NCBI GenBank assembly: GCA_004369085.1
Contig: ML210182.1
Span: forward strand, 1 to 64,000
Length of the DNA stretch: 64,000 nucleotides
Direction of reading: 5' to 3'
Origin: Coprinopsis marcescibilis
Taxonomy: Eukaryota > Basidiomycota > Agaricomycetes > Agaricales > Psathyrellaceae
Shown: in pieces, positions 11,733-24,704 of the stretch
Position numbering within the stretch: position 1 is the first letter of the stretch
Layout of the letters: each line of letters begins with the position of its first letter
Program-made: the position numbers and the translations under genes
Notes under the pieces: generated by a model
The model's database searches: none
What the model was told of the DNA's origin: nothing
Seen by the model: the letters and a program-made list of their open reading frames with translations, nothing else

Positions 11733-14439
11733 ATGTCCTCGAAACTCTCGCCCTACCCACCGCCCCCCTCGGTGCGTTCTTCGCTGTTGAAAAACGTACC
11801 GGAGATGGGGAGCATGCCATCTATCGATGAGCTTGAGCAACTCCAGGCGGAGCTCAAGTTGCTCAGACAGGCAGCAGCCGCCCGGAGCAAGAAGGCAAGC
11901 GAGGATCTCAGGACAATTCAAGAGTCCATGCGACGCATGAAGGATAAAGAGAAAGGAAAGGCCAAGGCTGTCGAGAAGGTCAAACGCGAACGCGACTGTA
12001 CGTGCGCCTAGATCCTCAAGTTAAATGTTGCAGTTTCTGACTAGAAACCCAACCTATCGTTGTTCACAATTTCACTTGAATCATGTCATCCCCTGCTGCA
12101 CAACCGACCACCAAATACACCCCTCGCTCTGGGCATGGATATTTAAACTGACTCGGGCGGGAAATCCTTTCTCTTTCTCCGTGGACTCCCCTGGCTTGGG
12201 ATACGTTCGAGCAGATACACCGCCACTTCCAGATGATTCTCGTAGTGGGTCACATTTCCCTGGGTTGAAACCTCGGATGAGCTCGACTGTTGGTGGGAGC
12301 ATCCATTCTTCTCGATCGTCAGTAGATCCCCGCCGGTCGTACGTTACCCTTCACCGTTCAGATTTGTACATACTAACCAAGTGTAGAGCGATTGATGACA
12401 AAAAGCTCAAGAAGCGTAAACACGCTGAAGTTGACCCAGGGGACAGCGACGGCAACCACAGTAAGCATCTGACTGCTTGTAACAAGGAAGGATTTATGCG
12501 CCGGGGGAGTGCGTGCAGGCTGGCGGTAATGTCAGATGTGTGGCTCTTTTTTGAATGAGGGGATTTGTGAACATCCCGTCTGGTGACACGCGCCCTAAAT
12601 TTAGCAGGCAGCGTCGGTCTTTCCTTCAACAGTCTCTGCGGTTGCTTCAAAATGCTAACAATGTTCATTCTCAGGCGTGCAGCGTGCACGTAAAGGATCG
12701 CCAGCTCCATCAACCCAGTCATTTCCTCCGAAAGCCCAGAAAACAGTGCCGCCCCCCCAAATTTCACAACAAAAGGTTTGTGGCATACATTTATCGACCC
12801 TTTGCTCTTCACATCTTCCATGTTCCCTTTGCTGTTATATTCACTATGAAACTTCGTTCCAATACCAAACGTCAAACCTTGGGAGAATTGAACACTAACC
12901 TGCCTTCTCCCCCTCTCCTTCCCTCTGCCCCACCGGCCAAAATCAAGCTCGCGCTCCCCGATTTCACTGTACCAGTTTCGAAAGACCTTTTGCCACCGCG
13001 ACCACCTATTCCCCCACCGCCAATAGCGGGCCCCAGCAAACCAGAAGATGTAAAGGAGGATTTCACAAAGCTCAAAGCGCCAGCCCAGACACCCGTCAAC
13101 ACCTTTTACAGCAGCATCGAGTCCTATCTGCGGCCCATCCGCGAAGAGGATATAGGGTTCCTCGAGTACACGGGCGACGAAGTGGAGCCGTTTGTGATGC
13201 CCAAGCTGGGTGTGCATTACCTCGAAGTGTGGGAAGAGCAGGACGCGTTGGGCCTGCCACTACATACGCTGGTGCTTGGAAGCAGTAGTAACGGAGGAGC
13301 AGGAAAGCACAGAGAAGCACCTGCCTCTGCTTTCGTTGCTCCAAAACCGACCTGGGATCCCAGTACGCTGGCAGATGGCGACCTGACTGGGGAGTCCAAG
13401 GGTCATGGACCGTTGACGGAGCGGGTGATTAGTGCACTGTTGCCGATTCCTGATCCAGGAGGTTGGAAGGGTGTGAAGGCTGCAGAAGACGCGATGGAAG
13501 GCAGGCCCGGTGGTAGTGGGGCCGCTGCTGCGAGGAGGGAAAGATTGAATGTGACGGATCTGGAGAATAGGATCAGGGATACGTTGAGGTATCACGGATT
13601 ACTGGAAAGCGTAGTAGGTCGTCTTCGCTCGCCGCTAGTTTCGGAAACTGACGGTTCCCCTCTTGCAGCAACCAGATTTCAGCGAACGAGTTGATGACCC
13701 AATTGCTACGGCTCTCCGGCATGCACAGCAGGAATTACGCGTGGTGGTTGCGACCAACAAAGCTCGGAAAGAACGATTGGCGGCAATAGCCCGCGACCGC
13801 TTGGGATACCAAGAATACCTGGAGATTAGGGACATGATCGACAAGAACATCACCAACCTGTATGCAAAATTGCAGAAGAAAGACGTGCCCAAGTTGAACA
13901 AGAAGAAGAAGAAGGTGTTGGCGGGTGCGGCCGCTGCGAGCCATGCTGCATCTCAGGCTGCACTTCAGGCTAACATCAACGGTGTTTCGTCGTCGTTTAC
14001 TGAGAATGGGGAGAATGGTACGCCGGGTCCTGGTCAACATACAGGGCAGGCTATACCGCCTTGTCCGGCTGCGCTTGGTATGACTCCCGACGAAGAGAAT
14101 AGGCTGATGGTCAGCGACCAGCTAAAGCAGTTGGTGGACACAAGGAAACAGTGGGTTGAGCAGGTTGGGTCTGTGTTTCAAAAGAAACAGGAAGAGAGCC
14201 CTGGAAGGATTTGGGGATTCCCAGAAAAGTCTGTTTACGAGGGAATTGACGAGGAAGTTATGGGTAAAGTTGGAGGTTTGCTCGGGCCAGGTGGCGAAAT
14301 GGTGACCGCGACGTCAAAGGCTAGTGGAAGCGTGACGCCTAAAGTCGCGAATGGTGTGGCAACTAGTGGAATCGTAGGTGGTGGCGGTGCGGACAAGGAC
14401 AAGAGGAAGGCTGTGGAGGATGCCATGGACATTGGGTGA
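11733..14439 (+). CDS. ADA3: ADA3 (Ngg1), SAGA histone acetyltransferase complex subunit
   Basis: Proposed exons: 11733..11997, 12215..12338, 12387..12460, 12675..12775, 12948..13610, 13669..14439. The start is the ATG giving MSSKLSPYPPPP, followed by a coiled-coil-prone stretch (IDELEQLQAELKLLRQ). The conserved C-terminal half carries DLENRIRDTLRYHGLLE and then RLGYQEYLEI, the Ada3 signature. Ada3 links the Gcn5-Ada2 acetyltransferase module into SAGA/ADA complexes and acts in the nucleus. Intron 1 (about 217 nt) was chosen because its acceptor restores RERDYTPPLPDD. The fourth intron (12776..12947, about 172 nt) has only weak acceptor choices and is the least certain join. The Ala/Gly-rich tail is low complexity. 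Confidence 0.85.
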
Positions 14440-15383
14440 AGGGCAAGTCTTCTCTTGACCTGTTATTCCCACCTACTTGCCCCCTTCATCACTTTGTTTC
14501 TGCCACATTTTATCTACCTACCACATTGACCCCCCACACCCTACACTTTGGTTTGGTCGGAACTTTTAATTCACCTGCTTTCCTATCATGCATATTGTAG
14601 TTTTATGTATTAACGCTATTGCGTGTCCTTCACACTCCTTTCTTTTCTTCTCCATAATAGCTCTCTTGTTCGCGAGCTATTTTTGGGGCTGTTCGGTTGC
14701 TAATTTTTTCTGTGCTTTTTACGTGCGTGATTTTCTGTTGTTGTGGTTTGTGTGCAGCTTGAATGTCAATCTGTCGCGCAAGTGGTTTATTTGAGGGAAA
14801 GAAACCTCACACGTTATCTCTCCTCCAAGTCGTTCATTACTCGGACTTGCGTATAATTAGACTATGATCGGTTGACCTGGGAGGTTGAGATCCAACTTCA
14901 CCATTACAGTCGGTAACCGCAGGACGGTCAAGTTGGTTATGAAACCCGGTCAAATTGGCAAAATATATTTCATAACCTGGTTTGAAGACCAATCGCTAGT
15001 ACAGACGCTTTCGGATCTTCGGCTAGAATATGGCGTCCTGACTACTGCTTGCGATTCAGATATGCATAGGAATCGTACAGGATTGGGTGATATATGAGCC
15101 CTAAGTAGAACTGAGCTACTTCTTCATTTTGAGACATTCGCGGTATGTAGCTTCTACCTGAGGAAAATAGGAGGAAACAGTGACATTCTGTGTGAGGATG
15201 TTCCAACAGATAATTTCCACCTGTCAAAGGTCAGGCATTGGTACATCACGATAATTATTTGACTCGTTGGATTCATAAGCCAAAGCCAGAGGGTGGAGAG
15301 AGGGGGAATCGCACCAGACTGCCTGAATAGAGGCCTTGTAGTGTCGCACGGTCCGTGTAGGCATAGGCTGCTCCCTGCACATC
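14440..15383. other. Intergenic: ADA3 3' flank and upstream of tRNA-Met
   Basis: The first 350 bases are T/C-rich and look like the 3' untranslated region of ADA3. I see no coding exon with splice support in the rest, only short unsupported frames. Confidence 0.5.
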
Positions 15384-15487
15384 GCCTTCTTGGCTCAGTT
15401 GGCTAGAGCGCAGGTCTCATACGTTCGTATGAGTGGTCTATTGACTACGAAATCCTGAGGTCGCAAGTTCGAGCCTTGCAGGGGGCA
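15384..15487 (+). tRNA. Elongator tRNA-Met (CAU) with 30-nt intron, copy 1
   Basis: Acceptor stem GCCTTCT/AGGGGGC (with G-U pairs), D-arm GGCTCAGTTGGCTAGAGC and T-arm GCAAG-TTCGAGC-CTTGC, discriminator A. The anticodon loop reads CTCATA|A once a 30-nt intron after position 37 is removed. CAT with U31/U39 next to the loop matches eukaryotic elongator tRNA-Met. Intron plus anticodon form a perfect 8-bp hairpin, CTCATACG-TT-CGTATGAG. A T-rich stretch follows the gene as a Pol III terminator. Confidence 0.93.
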
Positions 15488-15946
15488 GATCTTTTTGCTT
15501 TCCTCTTCAATCCTTGCCGGCGGAAGGTTCACCCAATCGAAGAATCGAAACTCTGTGCTAGACGCCATCGCCAAGGGCATTATTACCATTCGTGCGGTGG
15601 TGCATTCCTTTTAGACACCGACTCCAGTTATTTCCGTGCGACCAGCGGGAAGTCGACGAGGAACCTACGGTGGACCATGGAACTCACGATCGCATGCAGT
15701 CAGGAGTTACACGCACCAGCACGTACCTTGCAGCAAACTATGGCTTCACAAGGACCCATCATTTGTAGAGACTCAGAGCATGAACCGTTTACCGGTGGCG
15801 TGAACGTCGCATGGATTCCAACGGGGGGAAAATAAGAAGCCCTGTGGAGTAGACAGCTCCAAGGGGAACTCGAACCCGCTACTCCTGCCACTTCCTACCT
15901 TCCCTTCCTTCCCGCCTTGCGCAGAGATAACGAAAACAAAAAGGGA
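15488..15946. other. Spacer between convergent tRNA-Met genes
   Basis: 459 bases separating the two inverted tRNA genes. Apart from the T-rich terminators at both ends I find no gene. A TTCGA-containing stretch near 15870 resembles a tRNA T-arm but lacks the other arms. Confidence 0.6.
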
Positions 15947-16050
15947 TGCCCCCTGCAAGGCTCGAACTTGCGACCTCAGGATTTCGTAGTCAATCGACCA
16001 CTCATACGAACGTATGAGACCTGCGCTCTAGCCAACTGAGCCAAGAAGGC
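15947..16050 (-). tRNA. Elongator tRNA-Met (CAU) with 30-nt intron, copy 2
   Basis: Inverted, nearly identical copy of the tRNA at 15384..15487: same stems, same CAU anticodon, same 30-nt intron position. The only difference I found is one base in the intron (GGTCGATTG here, GGTCTATTG in copy 1). Its 3' end faces copy 1 and is followed by a run of five T on the minus strand, which fits a Pol III stop. Confidence 0.93.
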
Positions 16051-16277
16051 ATATGATACTGTCTGGCTATTGCCGACCGTCCGACCTCAGGGGAAAGTAG
16101 CACGGAAGGCGAATAACGGCCGGAAATCACTGCAATAAGAACAACTGCGACATGAGCGTAAATCCTTCCTGAAAAGAACAAAGCGAAAATACGTATATCT
16201 GCATTACAGATATCTACAAACTGACATGTAAGTAAGAAGTAAGCAAGTGGTGAACGTGATGTGCCCGATAGTCAGGC

Positions 16278-17920
16278 TCAGGTCATTAACCATGGCTTGT
16301 TTTGCTGTATCCACAAATCAAGAATCTTCCAAAAGTTAGCAACAGTGGATTTATCGACGTGGCGTCTGTGTGGGTCAATCTATGGCGGGTGAGGTCAGAG
16401 AAGGCTGAGGCGAAACAGGCAGATGTGATGTACCTTGAGCTCCGTTACGTTCCAATCTTTGATCTTGGGATTGGGAGGGTCGTTGGACCAGGTCACGTAG
16501 ATACCCTTGACTATTGAATGGTCAGCAATAGCACTCGTCGAGAAGGATTGGGACAAGTGCACCATGATGGAAGAGGACACGAGGTTCGCTCCATTTATAC
16601 GGGCGGAATTGCCACGCCTGGCCTGTGGTCATCACACATACGACGCGATCCCATGCATCGGTTCCGAACTGTGATACGACAGTCAGCTTAAAATTTAAAA
16701 GCAACGTAGAGCGGGAGTCGGGGTGACACCCACCTTCGAAAGAGCTTCCACGCTATCCACAACGAAGTATCGAGAATGTGATACAATCTCGCGTCCACTG
16801 CTCTCCATCGCCGTCTTCTTCCGGTAAAGGGGGACCATGTCCTCGGGTTTTGGATTGCCTTCGGCCGCTGAGCGCGCTTTGGCGTCTTGGGAAAGTTCGA
16901 ATGTGGCTTCTTGCAAGAATCGTTTGACATTGTACATGGTGATGAGGGCGGTCGGTGACGAGGAGATGATGATGATGGGATAGTTGTTGCGTTTCCGCAG
17001 ACTTTTGTTGTCTATAAACAGTTATTGAGCGAGGGAGAAAAAGCGCAACGACTTAGAATTTACCTGATGGTCCAGGCGTGCTTGAATGGCTCGAGGACCC
17101 AGCCCGACTGGATTCCTTCACCTTCTTCACCTTCTCAGCAATAACGGTCCGAACGCTGGAAAAGTTCTATAACGGTATCACCATAAGTAACGATTTTCTC
17201 CGTGAGCATGTCAAGACATACGTTGGGCTTAATCCCTCTCAATACTGTCTTGCGGTCCTTGAGTTCGACCTCATTCGCCTTGATCTTCTTCACAACTTCG
17301 ATATCCGCATTGTCTGGGACATACCGCCGCTTAGCCGGTGAGGATGTTGAAGTGGCCGCCGTGGTAGATGACCGTGCATTCTTGGAAGGCGTCGCTGTCT
17401 GGGGCAGCGAGGCAAACTTGCCCAGTGGTGTGCCCGGAGGCGTTGTCGACTCCCCTTCAGCAGCAGCAGAGCCTATTCAAACCTCTGGTAAGAATTCAGC
17501 CATAGATACGGAGATCCCATGCGTACCAAAAGGGATAATCCTGCTCTCGTCCCCACCCGTCCCCTTCAACCACTCCACAACCTTCTTTCGTTCTGTGACA
17601 CTCACAAACCCACTGGCAGCCAACCCATGCTCCCTCGTCTGCTTCATATAATCTGCAGCATTTGCATCCTGAAGCAGCCACGCGACGTACAGTGCCTCCA
17701 AGGAGTACACATCGGCCCCATTCACAGTATTTGCGTTCGAACCAGGTTTCCGATACCGCGTCAGTGCGGTTTTTGGGAAAGTCGAGCTTCCGAATACGAT
17801 GTGTGATGCGAGGAGGAGAGAAGAGCAGGTGTCCTGCGGAGAAGGTGATGTGGAATATGTTATGGGGGTGCTTGATTTAATGGCCTGTTGTAAGGCTGAG
17901 AGGGGATCGTCGATGCTCAT
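16278..17920 (-). CDS. CDC73: CDC73 (parafibromin), Paf1 complex subunit
   Basis: Seven exons on the minus strand: 17920..17527, 17472..17222, 17166..17064, 17011..16734, 16668..16563, 16510..16434, 16379..16278. They give 436 residues with consistent phases. The N-terminal region has the Cdc73 pattern (DPLSALQQAI, GADVYSLEALYVAWLL). The middle carries ANEVELKDRKTVLRG, and the C-terminal Ras-like domain (about residues 255-435) has RRYFVVDSVEALSK-like blocks, AWQFRPYKW and GIYVTWSNDPPNPKI. Cdc73 acts in the nucleus with RNA polymerase II during elongation and supports histone modification and 3' end formation. The first intron was placed at G|GTACGC..TAG because only that phase restores the downstream frame. 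Introns are 52-65 nt. Confidence 0.95.
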
Positions 17921-18229
17921 TGTTGGTGACGGTGGGGAGACAAGGTGTGAAATGCTTCCGGCGGCATTCTTCCTGCGTCGACGACACCGCCACAAGCTCT
18001 ACCGGCGTCAGTGATAAGATCGACTACCAACCCGGCAGTGGTCCTATCTAGTCACTAATCTAGTTTCTAGCTTATCGCAGCTATTAGCATGCGTGCGGAG
18101 TAGATGAAATAAGAACAGTCCATCCGAAAGCCTCCTCTCAGGGTCGAGGATCCGCAAATTTTGCCGCAAGTCTCACAACCAACAGACAGGAAGGCAGAAA
18201 ATATACATTCATTGCAGTCGTACAAAGCA

Positions 18230-18946
18230 TTATTCAGTACCGAAGCTATGCAGCATCAGCGAGTTACATTCAGTGACCCGGCCATCACCCCTACAGACTT
18301 GCATGAGCATCATCCTCACCCCAAAGACAGACAGAAACGTACTTGGGTCCAAACATGAAGATTCCTGTCCATGCCGGTGATTTCGAATCGTGAGGGCCTG
18401 GACACACCCAGAAAAGCGATTGGTATCCTGCTTCTCCAGGGAAATCGTAGTGGAGCATGCTCCCCGTCCATCTCCAACCTCCTCCCGTGATTCCGCCCTT
18501 CTTGGGCTCGACCTTCAACTGTAACGGTGGAATATCGGGCAAAGTTGTGTTGTGCACATTAACGGGGAACACAGTCGTTTCGTTCAAGTACAAGTACAAT
18601 TGCCTTCTGTTAATAATGAAGAGAGGTGGTCGTTTTTGGTGGACGAGGATGGTCGCGTTTCCAATGTCGCCTGGTCAATGGGATTCGATGTCAAGCTCTG
18701 AAGGCACTGGCCGAGTCGAGAAAGATGGGTCGCACCGTTCTCTTTAACGCCCAGGTGTCGTTGATGAGGGACTTGGTTCACCCTTAGCGGTCCCACTGCT
18801 TCGATCGAGGTCGCCCCAGCAATCATAGAGTTCATGCTCGACCTCCCATTCAGCCCATCCCATGGCAAGCTCCAAACGAGGCTATTTAGCACTAGAGACG
18901 AGAGCACAGTGACATACAAACCCCAGGACAGTCCTCGTTGTAACAT
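18230..18946 (-). CDS. Small predicted secreted protein, unknown function
   Basis: Three exons: 18946..18736, 18670..18343, 18290..18230, giving 199 residues. The N-terminus (GLYVTVLSSLVLNSLVW) looks like a signal peptide or signal anchor. The body has several NxT/NxS glycosylation sites (GNATIL, LNETTV, HNTTLP) and aromatic blocks such as WRWTGSMLHYDFPG. I do not recognise a family. The first intron join (G|GC) was chosen because the exon beyond it is clearly coding (GDIGNATILVHQ). It is tail-to-tail with no neighbour that suggests a role. Extracellular or secretory-pathway location is inferred from the N-terminus and the sequons only. Confidence 0.62.
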
Positions 18947-19514
18947 GATGTCGTCGCAGAGCAGAGAGTTGTCGTCGTCCCGGAACTCGAAGAAGAGCCG
19001 ACCAAGAGCATAATTGCAAAAGCCTCCTTGTTATATGATTCCTCGGAATAGTATCGCAGTTAGCAGAGCAATAGGCAAGGCAACCGCATCCGCACGAAAA
19101 TCCGAGATTGAAGCGAAGGGCGTTTCCACGTAATGTCCAGCTGCCACGCCTTCGCGAAGTTTCTGGCAGTTTCCAGTGGAGTGTTAATATGGTCCCAAGC
19201 TATGAAATGTAGGTTGAGGACAGTTTGTCGACCATTAAGTCTCTTCGCTGTCCAATGAAGGCTGCGGTTGTGGTGCTCACGAATATGCTTCCCTATTTTA
19301 AACTTGCGTCTCCGATTCAGAGCTAATTGCCGAAAATGCCGATCAAATATATCAAGGCGAGCGCCTTTTCTCTTCCTATCAAAGACGTTGTGGTCCTTGG
19401 ACCGGGCAAGCTCACGAGGAAAGTGGAATATAGCATTTGACATCAATAACGAGAGATATACGGCGCGACGGGACAATATGGCATTCAGCCAACTTGAACC
19501 CTGCCATTGACCGT
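18947..19514. other. Intergenic with one unsupported ORF
   Basis: A 138-codon minus-strand frame (19060..19476) rich in Arg/His has no recognisable domain, splice partner or clear start context. I treat the interval as promoter and 3' flank. Confidence 0.4.
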
Positions 19515-20499
19515 TTAGCCCACAATGATGAGCGAGTCTTCTTCTTCATCCACGTCCTTGCTCTGCAGCTGCTTCTTCTGCTTGGCCATAGCCTTCGTTC
19601 TCTGTTTCTCTGCCTTTAACTGTAGAGTTGAACAACATCGTCAGAAATGTTTACACCTCAGATTTTGAACGGCCTACCTGCATTCTCAAACGCTCCTTCT
19701 CCTGTTCAAGCTTTGTATTCTCCTGTTTGAGGCCATTCCTCTGAGCAGTCGACCTCTCCAGAAACTCCCTCAGATTCTCCAGCTCCTGACTCAGGGCAAC
19801 ATTCTCCTCCCGATACTTGTGGAACAACTTTGCATCTCTCGACAGTACATCACACCTCGACGCCAAATTTGATCTCTCAGCTTTCGTGATCTCCAGCTCC
19901 TCTTCCAACTCGTCTTTTCGCCTCTGAAGGTCTTCGATCTTCCCCGCCATGTCCTTCATGACAGTATCCATCTTCTTCGCTGCATCAAGCAGTTCTCTCT
20001 ACAGAACCAAACTTCAAACACAACCCTGCGACTAGTAGGCACGCCACTGCAAGGAATCAAACTCACAGATTCAGCAGGCTTCAACGCAACCTTGTTTGCA
20101 ATCCTCCTCAGCTTCTGCGCTCCCTTCTCCAGGCTAGCAGGCTGAGCATCCACCTCGAACCTATTGATCCTCGAAGCGATATGAGCCACATGTTCCTGCA
20201 CATTACTATCCGAGAACTGTGGATAGACATGGTGTGGCCCTCCCCCAGCCATGAGAGAAGCGCGGCAGACCGGACAATGGAGCTTCAGCTGACCGTCCTC
20301 GGACGGCTTGACCATCAATTGCAGACAATCGCTACACAACGGATGTCCTACATTTCATCGGTCGTCCCAATTGCATCGGTGACAATGATGAGATAGGGGT
20401 TTAAGGTCATTTAAGCTCGTGTAACGTACCGCAGAACGCAAATAAGAGCGCTTCTATTGGATAGTACTCCGTGCAGATGTTGCATAGTGCGTTTGCCAT
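19515..20499 (-). CDS. RING-finger protein with coiled coil, candidate E3 ubiquitin ligase
   Basis: Four exons: 20499..20430, 20347..20067, 19998..19678, 19619..19515, giving 258 residues. The RING is split by the first intron: CNIC near residues 6-9, then CGHPLCSDC near 23-31, then CPVC near 47-50, a C3HC4 pattern. From about residue 115 a long Glu/Lys/Leu-rich coiled coil follows (LQRRKDELEEELEI, LSQELENLREFLE), ending in an acidic tail (DVDEEEDSLIIVG). RING proteins of this layout usually act as E3 ligases whose coiled coil mediates dimerisation or partner binding. The substrate is unknown. It is divergent from the KIG-repeat gene across 687 bp. Confidence 0.85.
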
Positions 20500-21186
20500 C
20501 GTGAGTTTGGCTTCATCCAGGCAAAATGGTTTTGGTTAGAGAGGTAAAGTGACCCTTTCGGTGTGACAAGGCCTCGAGGCGCGTGACAGAAGGGTCGTGA
20601 TTTGTGACGCCACGCGTTTGTCGGCTCGGAAACTGGATATCAAAATCTATTCGCGCTTTAGAGCCTGCAAGATGCGACTACAGAAGACTTATAGACCCGA
20701 TTGCGAACATTCTAACGTATTTGACGAAGATTGACAAAGGCACAATAAAAACATACTTGTCACAGTGACTTCAAAAGATTGTTTGCCATGATCAATTACA
20801 TCCTCGAAGCGGGTAGTGGCGTCTTGATATCTCGAAGCGTACCTGGAAGACCACCGGCTCACGGACTCACAGATAAGAAATGTCCCAATGATCTCATCCG
20901 AACCCCCCAAAACGAGGCCAAGCTCCGAAACCTACTTCAAAGCAGACCCGAGGTCGGCGCACAAAGGTGCACCTACTGGCACAGCATTGAGCGAATTGGA
21001 AAACGGAAACAAAATCTTAATCGATGCACCATCTGACATCGATTGATCATTGCGGGGATGTCCAGAACGCCAAGCGTACTGCCTTTGTCGATATAAATTG
21101 AACCATTGAGAGGATGAAAGAAGTTCCCTCGGACACCCATCTTTGCCTCCCCCTCCACCTCCACCCAATCCCCTTGCCACCTAGCC
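20500..21186. promoter_or_regulatory. Divergent intergenic region between RING gene and KIG-repeat gene
   Basis: 687 bp between two divergent start codons, so it should hold both promoters. The last 60 bases before 21187 are pyrimidine-rich, as is common in fungal 5' untranslated regions. I see no further coding sequence. Confidence 0.5.
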
Positions 21187-21949
21187 ATGGATTTCCTCAA
21201 GAACCTTAGTATTTCCGACGATAAGGAGGCGCAGAAGCCTGTGCATGCAGGTAAGCCATTCGTCTTTGTCCATGGTACATGGAATGTGACGCTGATGAGC
21301 CACCCCAGCCGCCCCTGAGAAGGAAGGCCTCTTTGACAAGATAGGAGACGCTCTCGGAGGAAGGAAGACCCCACCCCCTGCAGCACCCGCTCCCAAGGAG
21401 AACATCTTTCACAAGATCGGGGGTGCGCTTGACGGACGCAAGACCCCGCCACCTCCACCCCCCGCACCTGTCGAGAGTGACAGCATTTTCGACAAGATTG
21501 GGAATAAGCTTAGCGGAAAGCAGACCCCTCCTCCCGCTCCTGAGCCCGAGCAAAACCTTTTCAGCAAGATCGGCGACCAGTTGTCTGGAAAAAAGCCAGA
21601 ACCTGCTAAGCCTCAGGGTTTGTTCGACCATGTAAACCACGCCCTCGGCGGAGGTGCTGCTAGTGAGGCCAAAGAAGGTGAGTAACATAGGTTTTGCCTG
21701 TAGGCCCACTCACTGATTGACTACATCGAATGGCGATCGTACAGGCAAATTGGATAAAGGTGAGTTCTTTGATACACTGGCCGTCGCGAACGCCTGCTAA
21801 AATAGAGATCAGCCATCGATTTGTTCCAAGAACACGTCCTCAAGTCGGGCTCTCAGGACAACGAGAGCGCCGTGGAGCAGTTGAAGGACAAGCATATCGC
21901 CGAAACCATCCGCAAGACTCTCGGAATCGAGAAGAAGGATCAGAACTAA
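21187..21949 (+). CDS. KIG-repeat protein with fungal stress-protein-like C-terminus
   Basis: Four exons: 21187..21250, 21309..21677, 21745..21759 (a 15-nt microexon), 21813..21949, giving 194 residues. The centre holds four to five short repeats of the form LFDKIGDALGGRKTPPP, ENIFHKIGGALDGRK, SIFDKIGNKLSGK, NLFSKIGDQLSGK and a degenerate LFDHVNHALGG. The C-terminus (LDKAIDLFQEHVL, QDNESAVEQLKDKHI) resembles a widespread fungal stress-associated family sometimes called beta-flanking or DDR48-like; that assignment is from memory. No enzymatic motif, signal peptide or membrane segment is visible. A soluble, possibly amphipathic membrane- or protein-binding stress factor is a guess. Confidence 0.75.
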
Positions 21950-22061
21950 GACCGCGCACGGAGACCATTCCAACTGTACCAAGAGGATTTATTAGCATTA
22001 AATAACAAAGGACATTATAAGCAGCATCTGTATTAGTTACCAATCTATTCCTGAAATACGT

Positions 22062-23446
<1,385 letters not shown>

Positions 23447-23582
23447 AGTATCGGCCAGGCGGGCCCACTGGTTCGGGCGGCGCTCAATTGATGCACTTCT
23501 ACTTGACTTCAACGTTCGACATTGCTATACACCAACTATTCAGCATTAACAAACAGAACGTTCGCCTCTATATTCTTAAATT

Positions 23583-24704
23583 ATGAAGATAGACCCCAGT
23601 CCTCGCTTTCCGCTAGAGATTTGGGGCTTGGTGCTCCGCCAGGCCACGCTCAACACCAATCTCCAGTTTCTAGAAAATACAGATTCTCGTTTGCGCTGGG
23701 TCTGTTGTCTTATACCCTGATTAAATTAGCCTTTAACACAGCTCCTTATCCAGAAAACGAAAAGGAATGTTGTTCTCGTATGCAAAGGCTGGAATGTTAT
23801 CGCAGCCCGATTCCTTTGCGAGCACGTTTCAATGACTGGCCTCACCGCGTTTAACAAGTTCTTCGACGTCTTCCTCCAGGATAAATCAGCCAGGTTTGAG
23901 CGATACACCGTCCGGCTAGATATCCCCCTGGAGACTAGCCAAACTTCCAAGAGGCAGCAATCCCGGGCCTCCCTGTTTTTCGATCGGCTGCAAATCGTCC
24001 TCAAAGGCCTCCCCAATCTAACAGTCCTGTGTCTCTCCAAGTCTATGCAAGTAGACACCCAGAAATGGATCAATATCTTGCGGGATCATTCAAATCTGCG
24101 AGCCTTCGGCTCCCCCTCCCTTATCGGACCAAGGGAGCCACCTGTACACCCTCAGCTCCATCTCCCCAACTTGCAGCTCCTTCGTATAACCTGTCCTTCC
24201 CACTCGATGTTGTACGCACAACTCCCATCAACCTCTTTTCCCAAGTTGAGGCATCTTGACTTGACGGTCGCCGGATCCATATCCGATATTCCCTTCCTTC
24301 AGGTTCACGGACGCAATTTGACAACTCTTCACTTCTTCTTTAACCACCCCTACTATCTGCCTAAAAAATTCGGCAAGGGGCTGCAAACTCTCTGTCCAAA
24401 CCTTCGAGAGCTGTTTGCCGACGATTTGCAGCGTAAATTCTCCCATAAACTCGTCCAGGTTCTTGGTATATATCTCCCGTTACACTTGAAGAAGAATCAG
24501 GTGAGCAGGTTCTTTGGGGGCCTCATGGGCTTGAAGAGCAACTTCCCGAACCTCAAAGTATTTCGGGTTTTGTCGAGCATGGACATCCGAAGCCAGTCCA
24601 ACAGAACGTATATTATTCAATTCGGCGTCAACCGGTGCAAGGGTATTGGAGTCATGATCGAGGACTGCGATGGTCAAGTAATGTATGCACCCCCTGGGTG
24701 GTAG
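23583..24704 (+). CDS. F-box-like/LRR protein (paralogue 1)
   Basis: Two exons: 23583..23699 and 23742..24704 with a 42-nt intron, 359 residues. The N-terminus FPLEIWGLVLRQATL is an F-box-like helix. After the intron comes NVVLVCKGWNVIAARFL, a block shared with the gene at 42.5-43.8 kb. The rest has irregular leucine-rich segments (LPNLTVLCLSKS, FPKLRHLDLTVAG, NLTTLHFFFNH) and ends with MIEDCDGQVMYAPPGW. Such proteins are a large expanded family in Agaricomycetes and may recruit substrates to SCF ubiquitin ligases. The short intron uses GTCTGT as donor, a less usual sequence. It shares a short bidirectional promoter with the mitochondrial TrpRS gene. Confidence 0.78.

Noticed and set aside
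12351..13217. 288-codon minus-strand frame opposite ADA3
   Set aside because: Crosses several ADA3 exons and introns and shows no domain.
15860..15900. Possible third tRNA (TTCGA-containing T-arm-like sequence)
   Set aside because: The stem has a mismatch, and no D-arm, anticodon arm or acceptor stem could be built around it.
19060..19476. 138-codon minus-strand ORF between the secreted-protein and RING genes
   Set aside because: Arg/His-rich, no domain, no splice partner; likely chance.
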